DNA of 64,000 bases from NCBI GenBank assembly GCA_036501185.1, contig DASYAU010000098.1, positions 28,441 through 92,440 on the forward strand, read 5' to 3'. Shown here one piece after another: positions 17,156-26,252 of the stretch (its first letter is position 1; each line of letters opens with the position of its first letter). This stretch comes from Korobacter sp036501185 (GTDB taxonomy: Bacteria > Acidobacteriota > Terriglobia > Terriglobales > Acidobacteriaceae). Made by a program: the position numbers and the translations under genes. The notes under the pieces were generated by a model. The model worked only from the letters and a program-made list of their open reading frames with translations. It had not been told where the DNA came from and did not search any database.

Positions 17156-18156
17156 ATCGCGAGTGCTCCTGTTTTCGACAATTTGCGATATTGCAGCAGC
17201 CCAATCGATCCCAGCACGCCGGTCACCACTAATCCGCCCGCCTGCGCCACGAGGATGTATGCAATTGCGTCAGCGCGCGTAAAGTGGAAAGGTATAAGTA
17301 CCGTCACCGCAACAAATTGATAGATACCGATGTATCCCGGCGTCGAAGGCAACGCGCTGCCCAGCCCTAATCCGACCAGCAGCAGCAAAGCCGTCGGAAA
17401 CGACATGTGCAGCCCCAGTGCCGGAGCGAGAATCTGCGCCGCGTAAGCGTCGCAGCTCCAGATCCCGATCGTGAGCGCAAAAAAAATCGAAAAAGTCGAT
17501 GGATCATGAAATGCTCGTACTCCGGCAGCCACATGCTCGATGGCGTGATCCAGGCGCATCACGGCGTTCTCCGGAAGGTGCATCTTCGCCAATAAGCGCT
17601 CCGCTAGTGTCTCGAAAAGCGGAACCGAGATCAGCAGGATGGCCGCCACAATCGCCAGCGCAAGCAGCGGCCCGGAAATCTTCTCCAGCCAACTAGGCTT
17701 ATTCTGCACAAAGCGGATCACGAGCGTTCCCGAAGTAACGAGCACAATCAGGTCCATCACGCGCTCCGAGAGCGCTGTGGTCAATACGAACGTCTTGCTC
17801 AGTTGCGACCGCGAGCTCACCATCGCAGTGCGGATTAACTCGCCGGCCCGCGCCGGTAACACGTTGTTCCCGAAGTAACACGCGCAATTCGCCCAGAATA
17901 CGGGCAGTACCGGCAGTTTCGCTTGCGTGTTCAGCAGCACTCGCCACCGCAGCCCCCGCATGAAATAAGACGTCGCGCTGACCACCATGCTAGCCACAAT
18001 GAACTGCGGGCGGCAATGTGCAATCGCTGCCCACACCTGATGCCAATCGACTTTTCTCAGCGCCAGATACAGAAACAGAGCAGCGAGAGGGAAGGAAAGC
18101 AGGACAAGAACTCGCGAAGATTTCTTTTTCTCCTCGAGGATGGGGCTCGAACTCAC
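17152..18156 (-). CDS. Flippase-like/UPF0104 membrane protein (LPG-synthase TM-like)
   Basis: 334 residues with about eight membrane helices and the family landmarks FMRGLRWRVLL, NNVLPARAGELIRTAMVS and GLGLGSALPSTPGYIGIYQF. These match the lysylphosphatidylglycerol-synthase transmembrane region found as a free-standing protein beside glycosyltransferases. It is thought to move or present lipid-linked substrates. The GTG start overlaps the stop of the GT2 gene (GTGA), so it is the last gene of the sugar operon. Confidence 0.85.
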   Translation of the reverse strand: MSSSPILEEKKKSSRVLVLLSFPLAALFLYLALRKVDWHQVWAAIAHCRPQFIVASMVVSATSYFMRGLRWRVLLNTQAKLPVLPVFWANCACYFGNNVLPARAGELIRTAMVSSRSQLSKTFVLTTALSERVMDLIVLVTSGTLVIRFVQNKPSWLEKISGPLLALAIVAAILLISVPLFETLAERLLAKMHLPENAVMRLDHAIEHVAAGVRAFHDPSTFSIFFALTIGIWSCDAYAAQILAPALGLHMSFPTALLLLVGLGLGSALPSTPGYIGIYQFVAVTVLIPFHFTRADAIAYILVAQAGGLVVTGVLGSIGLLQYRKLSKTGALAI

Positions 18157-19151
18157 GCTCTCTGCCTTGCTTCACTGAGGGGCAGCGGTGTCGTAGACGG
18201 CTCTCCCGGTGGGTACTCGAAGTTCAGTCTTTCCGACTCGAAGGCGAATGGCCGATTCTGGATTTGCGTGTGGATTTGTCCGATGTACTCGCCAATGATA
18301 CCTAGGGACAACAATTGCATCGACGCCAGGAAGAACATTCCGATCACGAGCGGTGCGACACCGACCGTGAACTTGGCCCAGAAGATCAACTTATATGCGA
18401 AATACGCCAAGCCGAACATGAGCGACAGAAACGCACCGACAAACCCAGCAAAGCTCACCAGCCGCAGGGGTACCTTCGAGAGATTCGTGATCCCCAACAT
18501 CGCGGCATCGTACAGTGTGTACCAGTTGTTCTTCGTGATGCCGCGCGTGCGCACCGGTTGGTGATAGGGAATCTCATAATGCGGATAGCCAATCTCCGCC
18601 ACCAACCCGCGGAAGTACGGGTAGGGGTCTTTCATCTGCTTGATTGCATCGATCACTTTGCGATCGTAAAGTCCGAATCCAGTGAAGTTCTCGTAGGTCT
18701 CCACTCCCGAGAGGATATTCACGAGCCGGTAGTACTTCTTGCGAATCCAGAACATCAGCCCGTGCTCTTCGCTACCGGACTTGATGCATGCCACCACTGG
18801 AAATCCCTCTTCCCAGTGCTGCACGAGTTCAGGAATCATCTCCGGCGGGTCCTGTAGGTCCCCCACGATTCCAATTACGCAATCTCCACGCGTCTGATGC
18901 AGGGCGTGCATAGGCGACCGAATATGCCCGAAATTGCGTGTATTGCGGATTACCTTCACGTTCTTGTCCCGTTCCGCAAGCTCCTTCAGGATCTCGAACG
19001 TTGAGTCGGTTGAACGATTGTCGATGAAAAGGTGCTCGTACCGGTATTTGCCCATGCCGAGCATGGCCGCCCGCACCCGCTCATATACTTCGCGGACGTT
19101 GCCCTCTTCATTGAAGCACGGCGTAAGAATGCTGATCGTCTTCTCCGACAA
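18153..19151 (-). CDS. Family 2 glycosyltransferase (DPM1/ArnC-like)
   Basis: 332 residues. The GT-A domain starts ISILTPCFNEEGNVREVYE, with HLFIDNRSTDSTFEIL (nucleotide-binding Asp) and IGIVGDLQDPPEMIPELV (the metal-binding region). Two C-terminal membrane helices (about 225-285) anchor it, as in polyprenyl-phosphate sugar transferases. A TTG at 19151, eight bases after GGAG, is chosen; an upstream TTG at 19178 would overlap the preceding gene. It likely transfers a sugar to a polyprenyl-phosphate carrier. Confidence 0.9.
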   Translation of the reverse strand: MSEKTISILTPCFNEEGNVREVYERVRAAMLGMGKYRYEHLFIDNRSTDSTFEILKELAERDKNVKVIRNTRNFGHIRSPMHALHQTRGDCVIGIVGDLQDPPEMIPELVQHWEEGFPVVACIKSGSEEHGLMFWIRKKYYRLVNILSGVETYENFTGFGLYDRKVIDAIKQMKDPYPYFRGLVAEIGYPHYEIPYHQPVRTRGITKNNWYTLYDAAMLGITNLSKVPLRLVSFAGFVGAFLSLMFGLAYFAYKLIFWAKFTVGVAPLVIGMFFLASMQLLSLGIIGEYIGQIHTQIQNRPFAFESERLNFEYPPGEPSTTPLPLSEARQRA

Positions 19152-19164
19152 GATGTCTTCTCCG

Positions 19165-19899
19165 CTAAATGTTCTCAATCAGTCCGCACGCCGTCCAACC
19201 TCCGTCCACAGGCAGGTTGATGCCGGTTATATAACGGGATCTTGCATCGCACAGGAATGCGACTGCGTTCGCCACATCCGTCGGTTCTCCCCACTTGCCG
19301 AGCAAAGTGTGCCGCTGCCGCGCCAGGTTTAAGGCTGGATCGTTGTACGATTTGTCCGTCATTGCCGTGTGGATGTACCCGGGTGAAACGCAGTTCACGC
19401 GAATTCCTGCCGGCCCGAGGTCGTATGCGAATGACCGCGTCAATCCCAGCACTCCCGTCTTGGCCGCGTGGTACGCAGGATTGTTCGGCAGCCCCAGCGT
19501 TGTCGCCAGCGACCCGATGAACACAATCCCGCCGTCTTCAATCTTCTTTCCTTGCACGCACTCCGAGAAATACCGCGACCAGGCGAATGGCGCTTGCAAG
19601 TTCACATCGATCGTCAGCTTCCAATCGGCGTCCGACTGCGGATTGCCGCCACGCGTCACGCCCGCATTGTTGATCAGGAATATTGTGCGGCATCCGTCAG
19701 TCAATGCGCGTTCAAATGCTCGGGAAAGCACGGCTTCATCCAGGACGTCGCCCTGCACTACAAAATCCGCGCTTCCCGCGGCGATCTCCGCCAGGTCCAC
19801 CGCCACCACGCGATGCCCTTCCTCGCGAAGTGTGTTCGCAATGGCCAGCCCATTGCCCGCCGCTGCCCCCGTCACAATGCATGTGGAGAGTTTCGCCAA
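19165..19899 (-). CDS. Short-chain dehydrogenase/reductase
   Basis: 244 residues, classical SDR. Cofactor motif TGAAAGNGLAIA at the N-terminus, NNAGVTRGG, catalytic Ser in FIGSLATT and YHAAKTG with the catalytic Tyr and Lys, then VNCVSPGYIHT. The TTG start at 19899 lies one base after the stop of the previous SDR and has GGGAG seven bases upstream. It is a probable ketoreductase acting on a sugar or sugar-derived intermediate; substrate unknown. Confidence 0.87.
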   Translation of the reverse strand: MAKLSTCIVTGAAAGNGLAIANTLREEGHRVVAVDLAEIAAGSADFVVQGDVLDEAVLSRAFERALTDGCRTIFLINNAGVTRGGNPQSDADWKLTIDVNLQAPFAWSRYFSECVQGKKIEDGGIVFIGSLATTLGLPNNPAYHAAKTGVLGLTRSFAYDLGPAGIRVNCVSPGYIHTAMTDKSYNDPALNLARQRHTLLGKWGEPTDVANAVAFLCDARSRYITGINLPVDGGWTACGLIENI

Positions 19900-19900
19900 A

Positions 19901-20578
19901 TCACTTCTCCCGGAACCGGATCGTTCGCCGCCGAAGAATCACCTCCGGTTCGAACAAGTTGCTGCGTGACGCGATTGCATCCACCATTCGCTCCGCCACT
20001 TCCTTTGGATTGAGGAAGCTGCTTGGATCCTGCTCCACTAGCTTGCGGCCCATCGAGGTATCCATAGTCCCCATTGAGAATAGCCAGAAGCGTGTACCCG
20101 TCTGTGCGTACTCATCGTTCATCGCTCGCACAAAGCCGAGTAGCCCGTGCTTGACCGCGCAATATACCGACGTGTTCTTGAAACCCGCATACGCCGAGGT
20201 GGAACCTACAAAGCAATAATCCCGCCTCGCGTCTTGCTTCGCCGGATGTGCCGCCAGCAACTTGCGTGCGGCCTGGATCACGTCCAGAAACCCCACTTCG
20301 ATCTCCCGCGCAATCTCGGCGTCACTCATCTCAATCAGAGGCTTCGGAGCGAACAACGCTTGAGGGAAGAAATAGGCATCGAAATCGTGCGATGACGTAA
20401 ACTCAGCGTACGCACGTTCCACGACATGCACCGCCATTCCATCGCCGTTGAACTCGTCTTGTATCTTTGCGAGATTCGCCTTCCGCGTCACTAAGTCCAC
20501 CTGCCACGCATGTTCGAGCAACGCGTGCGCAAGAGCCTTCGCCAGGCCTCCGGAAGCGCCGAATATCGCGGCCCTCAC
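19901..20578 (-). CDS. Short-chain dehydrogenase/reductase (second)
   Basis: 225 residues. The cofactor motif is the variant FGASGGLAKALAHALLE. The catalytic block is CFVGSTSAYAGF with YCAVKHG. It is more divergent from classical SDRs than its neighbour, and the usual NNAG is replaced by FPQALFAPKPL. GTG at 20578 overlaps the stop of the ThDP enzyme gene (GTGA), so it is tightly coupled to that enzyme and may reduce its keto product. Confidence 0.82.
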   Translation of the reverse strand: MRAAIFGASGGLAKALAHALLEHAWQVDLVTRKANLAKIQDEFNGDGMAVHVVERAYAEFTSSHDFDAYFFPQALFAPKPLIEMSDAEIAREIEVGFLDVIQAARKLLAAHPAKQDARRDYCFVGSTSAYAGFKNTSVYCAVKHGLLGFVRAMNDEYAQTGTRFWLFSMGTMDTSMGRKLVEQDPSSFLNPKEVAERMVDAIASRSNLFEPEVILRRRTIRFREK

Positions 20579-22356
20579 CAGGAAAGCTCCGCCAGCGGAG
20601 TGGTGTACGGTTTGCCATCTTCACCGATCTTCGTCTTCACCGAAGGTCCTCGATTTTCGAAGCGCTCGATGTGCAAATCTACCACGATTGGCGGATCATT
20701 CGGTCCAAGACTTGGCAGCAGGGAATCTAGGTCTTCAAGGCTCTTTACGCAGGTGTATCGCAGCTTAAAAGCGGCTGCGAGCTTGTCGAGATCCGGAATA
20801 AACAGCCCCGTCTGTGTATCCACTCCACTCACCTGTCCGAAGTATCGCGTCTGAGACGCGCGTATTGATTCGTATCCATGATTATTCAGCACGAATAGCA
20901 CGAATCCCTTCGGAGCGTAATGCGAAAGCGTGGCGAGTTCCTGCACATTCAGCATCAATCCGCCGTCCGCTTCGAGACCCATTACCCGGCGATCCGACCC
21001 AAACGACGCGCCGATCGAATGCGGCAGTCCAAGTCCCATCGACCCGAGTGCCGCGCCATTAAAGAATCGCGTGCCCTCGCCCGGCGCGAAGAACCGCGAA
21101 AAGGTCTCTTCCGCATACCCCGAGCTCGCCGGCACAAACACCTTTCCATCCGACCACCGTGACAGCGCCTCAGCAATGCCGTACACCGTCATTTTGTCCG
21201 ACCGCAACCTCTCGCGTTCTTCCGGAAGATAAGCCGCCTTCCGCTCCTCGCACCATGGCAGCCAGGTCGCTTCCGCCGCGCTCTTCGCTTCGCCATTCTC
21301 AACGATCGCCTCCGGCAAAGCGTGCAAATCGGCCTCAACGCTTTTCGAGTTCGCGAAGCCCTCAAACTTTTTCAACTCGTGTGGATCAATGTCTACGAAG
21401 ACCCTTTTCGCCTGCGATCCAAAAAGCTCACGCTGGAACGCCGTCGTCCCAAGATCCAGTCGCGCCCCTAGGAAGAGAATATGGTCCGCGCGCGCCAGTA
21501 CCTCGTTCGCGTAAATCGGCGCCAGTCCACCGGGACAGCCGAAGTAGCAGCGATCGTGGCTCGACACAATATCGAACGACAGCCACGAAAATACCGCCGG
21601 CATGGCGTGCTTATGCAGGAACTCCCGCACCGTTTCTTCGACTCCCGCTATGCGGCACCCGTTCCCCACGTAAAGCAACGGCCGGTTCGCCATCAGCAAT
21701 TCAGCAATGCACTGCGCTAAAGCTTTTTTACTTTTCGCCGAATGGGTTGCGTCGTCGGTTCTGTGACGGATCGCTTCCACCGCCTGCTCAATATCTTCCA
21801 CCGAGTAGTCAATCGGCATGCCTTGCACGTCCAGTGGAATCTCGATGAACACCGGCCCCGGACGTCCCGCGAAAGCTTCAGCCAACGTCTCTACCAGTTC
21901 GCGCCGATAGCTCTCTGCGTCCAAACGTACAAATCTCTTTACACAGGGTGTAATCACTTCACGCGAACGGATTTCCTGGATGCCATGCGTGCGCGTCCCG
22001 AACCGATCAATGTCATCCGTCTTGATTTGTCCGGCCAGCACGATGAGCGGCGTTGAATCACCGTATGCCGAGATCAGCGATGTCACCGAGTTCGAAACTC
22101 CCGGTCCAGCGGTGATCACCGCAAATCCGGCGCGCCGGAAGTCAGCGGCCTTTGCGTACCCTTCGGCCGCGGCCACGCACGCCTGTTCATGTTGACAGTA
22201 AACCGGCTTTAAGACGCCATGCTGCGCAACCGCGCGATTCAGATGCATGGCCATTCCGCCGGTCAGCGAAAACACCTTATGACTACCAAGCGCAGTGACC
22301 AAATCCACCGCGTAGCTCGCAATGTTCTTTGTTGGGCTTATAAAAGGGGAAGACAC
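20575..22356 (-). CDS. ThDP-dependent enzyme, acetolactate synthase/YerE-like
   Basis: About 593 residues in the acetohydroxyacid synthase fold. The conserved Glu is in CQHEQACVAAAEGYAKA; the N-terminal pocket has SLTGGMAMHLNRAV. The cofactor motif runs from LEADGGLMLNVQELATL to FVLFVLNNHGYESIR. Inside a nucleotide-sugar operon this family includes YerE, which adds a two-carbon unit from pyruvate to a CDP-keto-dideoxyhexose. A GTG at 22356 is the first clean start after the upstream gene; a TTG at 22371 is an alternative. The real anabolic acetolactate synthase is ilvBN at 4-6 kb, so this copy is not needed for amino acids. Confidence 0.82.
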   Translation of the reverse strand: MSSPFISPTKNIASYAVDLVTALGSHKVFSLTGGMAMHLNRAVAQHGVLKPVYCQHEQACVAAAEGYAKAADFRRAGFAVITAGPGVSNSVTSLISAYGDSTPLIVLAGQIKTDDIDRFGTRTHGIQEIRSREVITPCVKRFVRLDAESYRRELVETLAEAFAGRPGPVFIEIPLDVQGMPIDYSVEDIEQAVEAIRHRTDDATHSAKSKKALAQCIAELLMANRPLLYVGNGCRIAGVEETVREFLHKHAMPAVFSWLSFDIVSSHDRCYFGCPGGLAPIYANEVLARADHILFLGARLDLGTTAFQRELFGSQAKRVFVDIDPHELKKFEGFANSKSVEADLHALPEAIVENGEAKSAAEATWLPWCEERKAAYLPEERERLRSDKMTVYGIAEALSRWSDGKVFVPASSGYAEETFSRFFAPGEGTRFFNGAALGSMGLGLPHSIGASFGSDRRVMGLEADGGLMLNVQELATLSHYAPKGFVLFVLNNHGYESIRASQTRYFGQVSGVDTQTGLFIPDLDKLAAAFKLRYTCVKSLEDLDSLLPSLGPNDPPIVVDLHIERFENRGPSVKTKIGEDGKPYTTPLAELSW

Positions 22357-22378
22357 GCCATCATGATACAAGACGCTC

Positions 22379-22855
22379 TCAAACCGCGGCCGCCCGCCCC
22401 GCGAGCAGCGTGTCAATGATCTCGCGCACCGCGCCGTTTCCACCGTTGGCCTTCGCTACCAGCTTGCATCGGCCCAGCACCACCGGGCGCGCATCCGCCG
22501 GAGCACACGCCAGCCCTGCTGTTTCCAGTGCTTCGAGATCGTTCACATCATCGCCGATGTAACATACCTCTTCTTTGTTGAGGTGATGTCGCTCCATGAA
22601 TTGGAGCAGCGCAGCACGCTTGTCTTTACACGGCTTGAAAACCTCCACGGCAAACTTCGCCGCCATCCGGTCCACCAGGGGACTGTCCTCGCCAGATATG
22701 AACGCCAGCTTCAGCCCCGCCTTGATCGCGAGCGAGAGTCCCATGATGTCGGCGAAACAGAATCGTTTCCACTCCTCGCCGTTCGGACCCCACCACACGC
22801 CGCCATCGGTCAGGACGCCATCCACGTCCATCGCGATGGCTTTGATCGAATTCAC
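22379..22855 (-). CDS. HAD phosphatase, KdsC-like
   Basis: 158 residues, the size of KdsC/NeuA-associated phosphatases. The HAD nucleophile is in AMDVDGVLTDGG, a second motif in LKLAFISGEDS, Lys in KPCKDKRAALL and the acidic pair in YIGDDVNDLEAL. The family removes phosphate from 3-deoxy-octulosonate 8-phosphate or nonulosonate 9-phosphate. The true start is GTG 22855, overlapping the NeuB stop (GTGA); longer readings enter that gene in another frame. Pairing with NeuB suggests it dephosphorylates the NeuB product. Confidence 0.9.
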   Translation of the reverse strand: MNSIKAIAMDVDGVLTDGGVWWGPNGEEWKRFCFADIMGLSLAIKAGLKLAFISGEDSPLVDRMAAKFAVEVFKPCKDKRAALLQFMERHHLNKEEVCYIGDDVNDLEALETAGLACAPADARPVVLGRCKLVAKANGGNGAVREIIDTLLAGRAAAV

Positions 22856-23751
22856 TGCCCGCCACCCACACGGCGCAGCTTCTGGATCACCGGCTGCTCG
22901 CGCTCCAGCACGCGTTTCACACCGTCCCCCATCGACTTCTCCACGATCCGCAGGTATCTCACAAGCTGCGTGATCCCGTTCGGCTCCAGTGAAGCAGCCT
23001 GGTCCGATCCCCACATCGCGCGGTCCAGCGTAATGTGCCGCTCCAGCACGCATGCTCCCATTGCCACGGCCGCGATGCTCGCCGGCAGCCCGGTTTCGTG
23101 TCCCGAGTAGCCGACCGGAACTCCGTAGCGGTCCTTCAACGTGTTGATCGCTTGCAGGTTCAACTCTTCGTAGTAGGCGGGATAGGTGCTGCATGCCTGA
23201 AGCAGGATGAGGTCCTTCTTTCCCAGCACCTCGATGGCATGGTCAATTTGCTCCACCGTGCTCATGCCGGTCGAAAGCATGACCGGCTTGCCAGTTGCAC
23301 GCGTATGCCGCAGGAGGTTGTCATCTGTCAGCGAAGCCGACGCGATCTTGAAACACGGAACATCGAACTGCGCGACGAAATCTACTGAAGCCTCGTCCCA
23401 CGCCGAGGCGAGCCATGGAATCTTCACCTCGCGGCAGTAGCGGTCGATTTCCTTGTACTCATCGCGCCCAAACTCGAGACCTCTCTTCAGGTCGCCATTC
23501 GTGTTGCCAAACGGCGACTCGCGAGGCTTCGCCAGCTCCGCGGCCGTATACACAACGTCAATCGTGCGCTTCTGAAATTTTACCGCGTCGCAGCCGGCGC
23601 CATGTGCCACGTTGATCAAACGCTTGGCGGTGTCCATATCGCCGTTGTGATTAATACCGATTTCGGCGATGACGTAGCACGGTTGTCCCGGTCCGACGAG
23701 CTTCGGTCCAATGCGCACGGGTTGCTGCTGGTTGCCATTAAGCGGCGGCAT
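22852..23751 (-). CDS. NeuB-family sugar-acid synthase, lacking the SAF domain
   Basis: 299 residues. The PEP-condensing barrel is recognisable: YVIAEIGINHNGDMDTAKRL, CDAVKFQKRT, FKIASASLTD, MLSTGMSTVEQI, QACSTYPA, GYSGHETGLPASIAAVAMGA and ERHITLDRAMWGSDQA. Family members join phosphoenolpyruvate to an aldose to make a nonulosonic acid. Usual NeuB proteins have about 345 residues with a C-terminal antifreeze-like SAF domain; this one stops soon after the barrel. ATG at 23751 is supported by AGAGG seven bases upstream. The acceptor sugar is unknown. Confidence 0.85.
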   Translation of the reverse strand: MPPLNGNQQQPVRIGPKLVGPGQPCYVIAEIGINHNGDMDTAKRLINVAHGAGCDAVKFQKRTIDVVYTAAELAKPRESPFGNTNGDLKRGLEFGRDEYKEIDRYCREVKIPWLASAWDEASVDFVAQFDVPCFKIASASLTDDNLLRHTRATGKPVMLSTGMSTVEQIDHAIEVLGKKDLILLQACSTYPAYYEELNLQAINTLKDRYGVPVGYSGHETGLPASIAAVAMGACVLERHITLDRAMWGSDQAASLEPNGITQLVRYLRIVEKSMGDGVKRVLEREQPVIQKLRRVGGGQ

Positions 23752-23868
23752 GTCTGGTCCTCTCTGGAGCGTGTGTGCCTCGATTGTACCGGGAATCAAC
23801 CGTTTTTCACGCCTCGGAACCTCCGGTATCACTCTTAGGAATTTGCACCGAAGTAACGTGAAAACGCC

Positions 23869-24903
23869 TTAACTCTTCGCATCTGCGAGAAACCACTCCC
23901 GCGTTCGTGAAAGCGCATCGGGCAGCGAAATCCACTGCCGTAGCCCGAGTTCTCGCTCTGCTCGTTGCGTCGCAGGAACGTACCGTGCGGGAGGAGCTCC
24001 CGTTGGTTTTCCCTCTATCCGTACTTCGCTTTTCGGCTCCGCAATTCCGGCGACAGCATTAGCCAGCTCTGCAATGCTTACCGATTCTTCCGATCCCACG
24101 TTATAAGCCCGGCCGGAAGGCGCGCGGAACAACATCGTCCAAAGCCAAATTGCCAGGTCTGCCGCATACAGATACGACCGCACCGCCGTCCCATCGCCCT
24201 TCACCACAATCGGTCCGCCGCGCATCTGGTCTCGCAAAAAGTTTCCGACCGCAAAGTGGACATTGAGGTTCATGTACGGCCCAACGAAGGCGAAGCATCG
24301 CGCAATCTTCACTTCAACTTGCGAACCTTGAGCCGCCAGCACGCATTGCAATTCCGCCAGCCGCTTCGCCTCTCCATACGCCGAACTCGCCAGCAGCGGA
24401 TCAGGAGCCCCTGCGTATTCCTCACTGATGTGACGGATCTCGGCCGGCTGTTTCCCGTACACCGCCCCAGAACTCGTGAACAACATCTTCCGACTTTTGG
24501 CTCGCATCGTGAACTCCAGGCAGCGTTCCGTTCCGCGCACGATCGTCTTCATCTCTTCAATCGCGCTCTGAGCTACCGCCGAATCCGTCGCGGCGTGAAT
24601 CACGTGCGAAAACTCGCCTGCAGGGAATTCGAAGCTCTTCACGTCACCAGCAAGCAGTTCCACGGCAGCATTCCCCGCCAGGTGCGGCGCGACGGTGTGG
24701 AACCTGTCAGGATTTCGTGTGAGTACCATGGCCCGGGCTCCAAGATTCAACCGCTCATTCGCCCAAGTAAAGCTCTCCAGCAACCAGCGGCCGAAGAAAC
24801 CAGTCCCTCCGGTGATGAACATCCGCTGCCCACGCAGCTCTTCCCACGACTCGCGCGTATGGTCCAGAACGTGGTCGAGATCAGCAGCAAGTGCGCGCAC
24901 CAT
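23869..24903 (-). CDS. NAD-dependent epimerase/dehydratase family protein
   Basis: 344 residues, extended SDR. NAD motif ITGGTGFFGRWLLESF near residue 33, HAATDSAVAQ, catalytic LFTSSGAVYG and SAYGEAKRLAEL (Tyr-x3-Lys), then a sugar-binding C-terminus with SYLYAADLAIWLW. It follows rfbH with TAATG overlap, so it probably acts on the CDP-4-keto-3,6-dideoxyhexose as a 4-reductase or epimerase, like RfbJ or RfbE-type enzymes. The exact stereochemistry cannot be read from sequence. A 117-base gap separates it from NeuB. Confidence 0.85.
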   Translation of the reverse strand: MVRALAADLDHVLDHTRESWEELRGQRMFITGGTGFFGRWLLESFTWANERLNLGARAMVLTRNPDRFHTVAPHLAGNAAVELLAGDVKSFEFPAGEFSHVIHAATDSAVAQSAIEEMKTIVRGTERCLEFTMRAKSRKMLFTSSGAVYGKQPAEIRHISEEYAGAPDPLLASSAYGEAKRLAELQCVLAAQGSQVEVKIARCFAFVGPYMNLNVHFAVGNFLRDQMRGGPIVVKGDGTAVRSYLYAADLAIWLWTMLFRAPSGRAYNVGSEESVSIAELANAVAGIAEPKSEVRIEGKPTGAPPARYVPATQRAERELGLRQWISLPDALSRTREWFLADAKS

Positions 24904-26252
24904 TACTGCCTCACGGGAAGGGAAGCGGCGCGCTGATTTGCAATTTCTTTCGGTGCACGGTGCAGCGCCTGGATTACATAGTCCAGCATTTCGGCCGTCA
25001 GCCCCGGATACACCCCGATCCAAAACAGTTGGTTCATCACGAGATCGCTGTTCTGCAGCGTTCCGATTTTCCGATACCGGACGTCCTTGTATGCCGGTTG
25101 ACGCGTCAAATTGCCGCCAAACAGCAGCCGCGTCGCGATCTTTCGTTCGTCCAAGTACCGAATCAGCGCCTCGCGCCCAAACGGTGCCTCCGGACGCAGC
25201 AGAATCGGGAACCCAAACCACGCCGGATCGGAGTTCGGCGTGGCCTCGGGCAAAGCGAAGAACTCGTCGAGCTTCGCGAGCCCTTGCTTCAACGTCGCGA
25301 AGTTCTTCTTGCGATCTTCAATGAAACGCGGCAGCTTTTTCAATTGCGCTACGCCGACCGCCGCCTGCAAGTCGGTAGCCTTCAGGTTGTATCCAATGTG
25401 CGAGTACGTGTACTTGTGATCGTATCCGTGCGGCAAATCGCCCAGTTGCCAATCGAAACGCTTCCCGCATGTGTTCGCATCGCCCGGCGCACACCAGCAG
25501 TCGCGTCCCCAATCGCGGAAGGATTCCACCAGCGTCTTCATCAGCGGCTTCTCGGCCAATACCGCTCCACCCTCGCCCATCGTGATGTGGTGTGCCGGAT
25601 AGAAACTACTCGTCGCAAGGTCACCGAAAGTTCCCACTCGCTGCCCGCGATACGTCGACCCCACTGCATCGCAGCAATCTTCCACTAGCCAGAGACTATG
25701 TTTCTTCGCGAACGTTGTTACCGCATCGAGATCAAATGGATTCCCGAGCGTATGCGCGATCATCACAGCCCGGGTCTTCTCGGAGCGTGCGGCTTCCAAT
25801 TGCGAGGGATCAATGTTGTAGGTCCCCAGTTGGATATCCACAAACACTGGCACGAGCCCCGCCTGGATCATCGGGTTTACCGTCGTCGGGAATCCCGCAG
25901 CGACGGTGATCACCTCATCTCCCACGCGCAGTCGGCGTTCGCCCAGTCGCTCTGATGTCAGCGCCGAAACGGCCAGCAAATTCGCCGACGACCCCGAATT
26001 CACCAGCGTACAAGTCCGGACGCCGATGAACTTCGCAAACTCTTTTTCGAATTGTTCTGCGAACCGTCCAGTCGTCAGCCAGAAATCGAGTGCCGAATCC
26101 ACCAGCGATTCCATCTCTGCCGCATCGAATACACGCCCGGCCACTGGCACAGGAGACTCGCCCGGCACAAACGGCTTTGCAGCAAACGCCTCACCGTAGT
26201 ATTCCGCCGTCATCTCTCGGATCTTCGCCCGCAATTCGTCCGCGCGTCCCAC
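24903..26252 (-). CDS. rfbH: CDP-4-keto-6-deoxyglucose 3-dehydrase
   Basis: 449 residues of the PMP- and [2Fe-2S]-dependent dehydrase E1 family, which removes the C3 hydroxyl of CDP-4-keto-6-deoxyglucose. The Schiff-base Lys of aminotransferases is replaced by His in SFYPAHHITMGEGGA, the hallmark of this family. Cluster cysteines are visible in DCWCAPGDANTCGKRF. VNSGSSANLLAVSAL and EDCCDAVGS are also conserved. The start GTG shares one base with the rfbG stop. Its usual reductase partner (E3, RfbI/AscD type) is not in this window. Confidence 0.92.
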   Translation of the reverse strand: MGRADELRAKIREMTAEYYGEAFAAKPFVPGESPVPVAGRVFDAAEMESLVDSALDFWLTTGRFAEQFEKEFAKFIGVRTCTLVNSGSSANLLAVSALTSERLGERRLRVGDEVITVAAGFPTTVNPMIQAGLVPVFVDIQLGTYNIDPSQLEAARSEKTRAVMIAHTLGNPFDLDAVTTFAKKHSLWLVEDCCDAVGSTYRGQRVGTFGDLATSSFYPAHHITMGEGGAVLAEKPLMKTLVESFRDWGRDCWCAPGDANTCGKRFDWQLGDLPHGYDHKYTYSHIGYNLKATDLQAAVGVAQLKKLPRFIEDRKKNFATLKQGLAKLDEFFALPEATPNSDPAWFGFPILLRPEAPFGREALIRYLDERKIATRLLFGGNLTRQPAYKDVRYRKIGTLQNSDLVMNQLFWIGVYPGLTAEMLDYVIQALHRAPKEIANQRAASLPVRQ

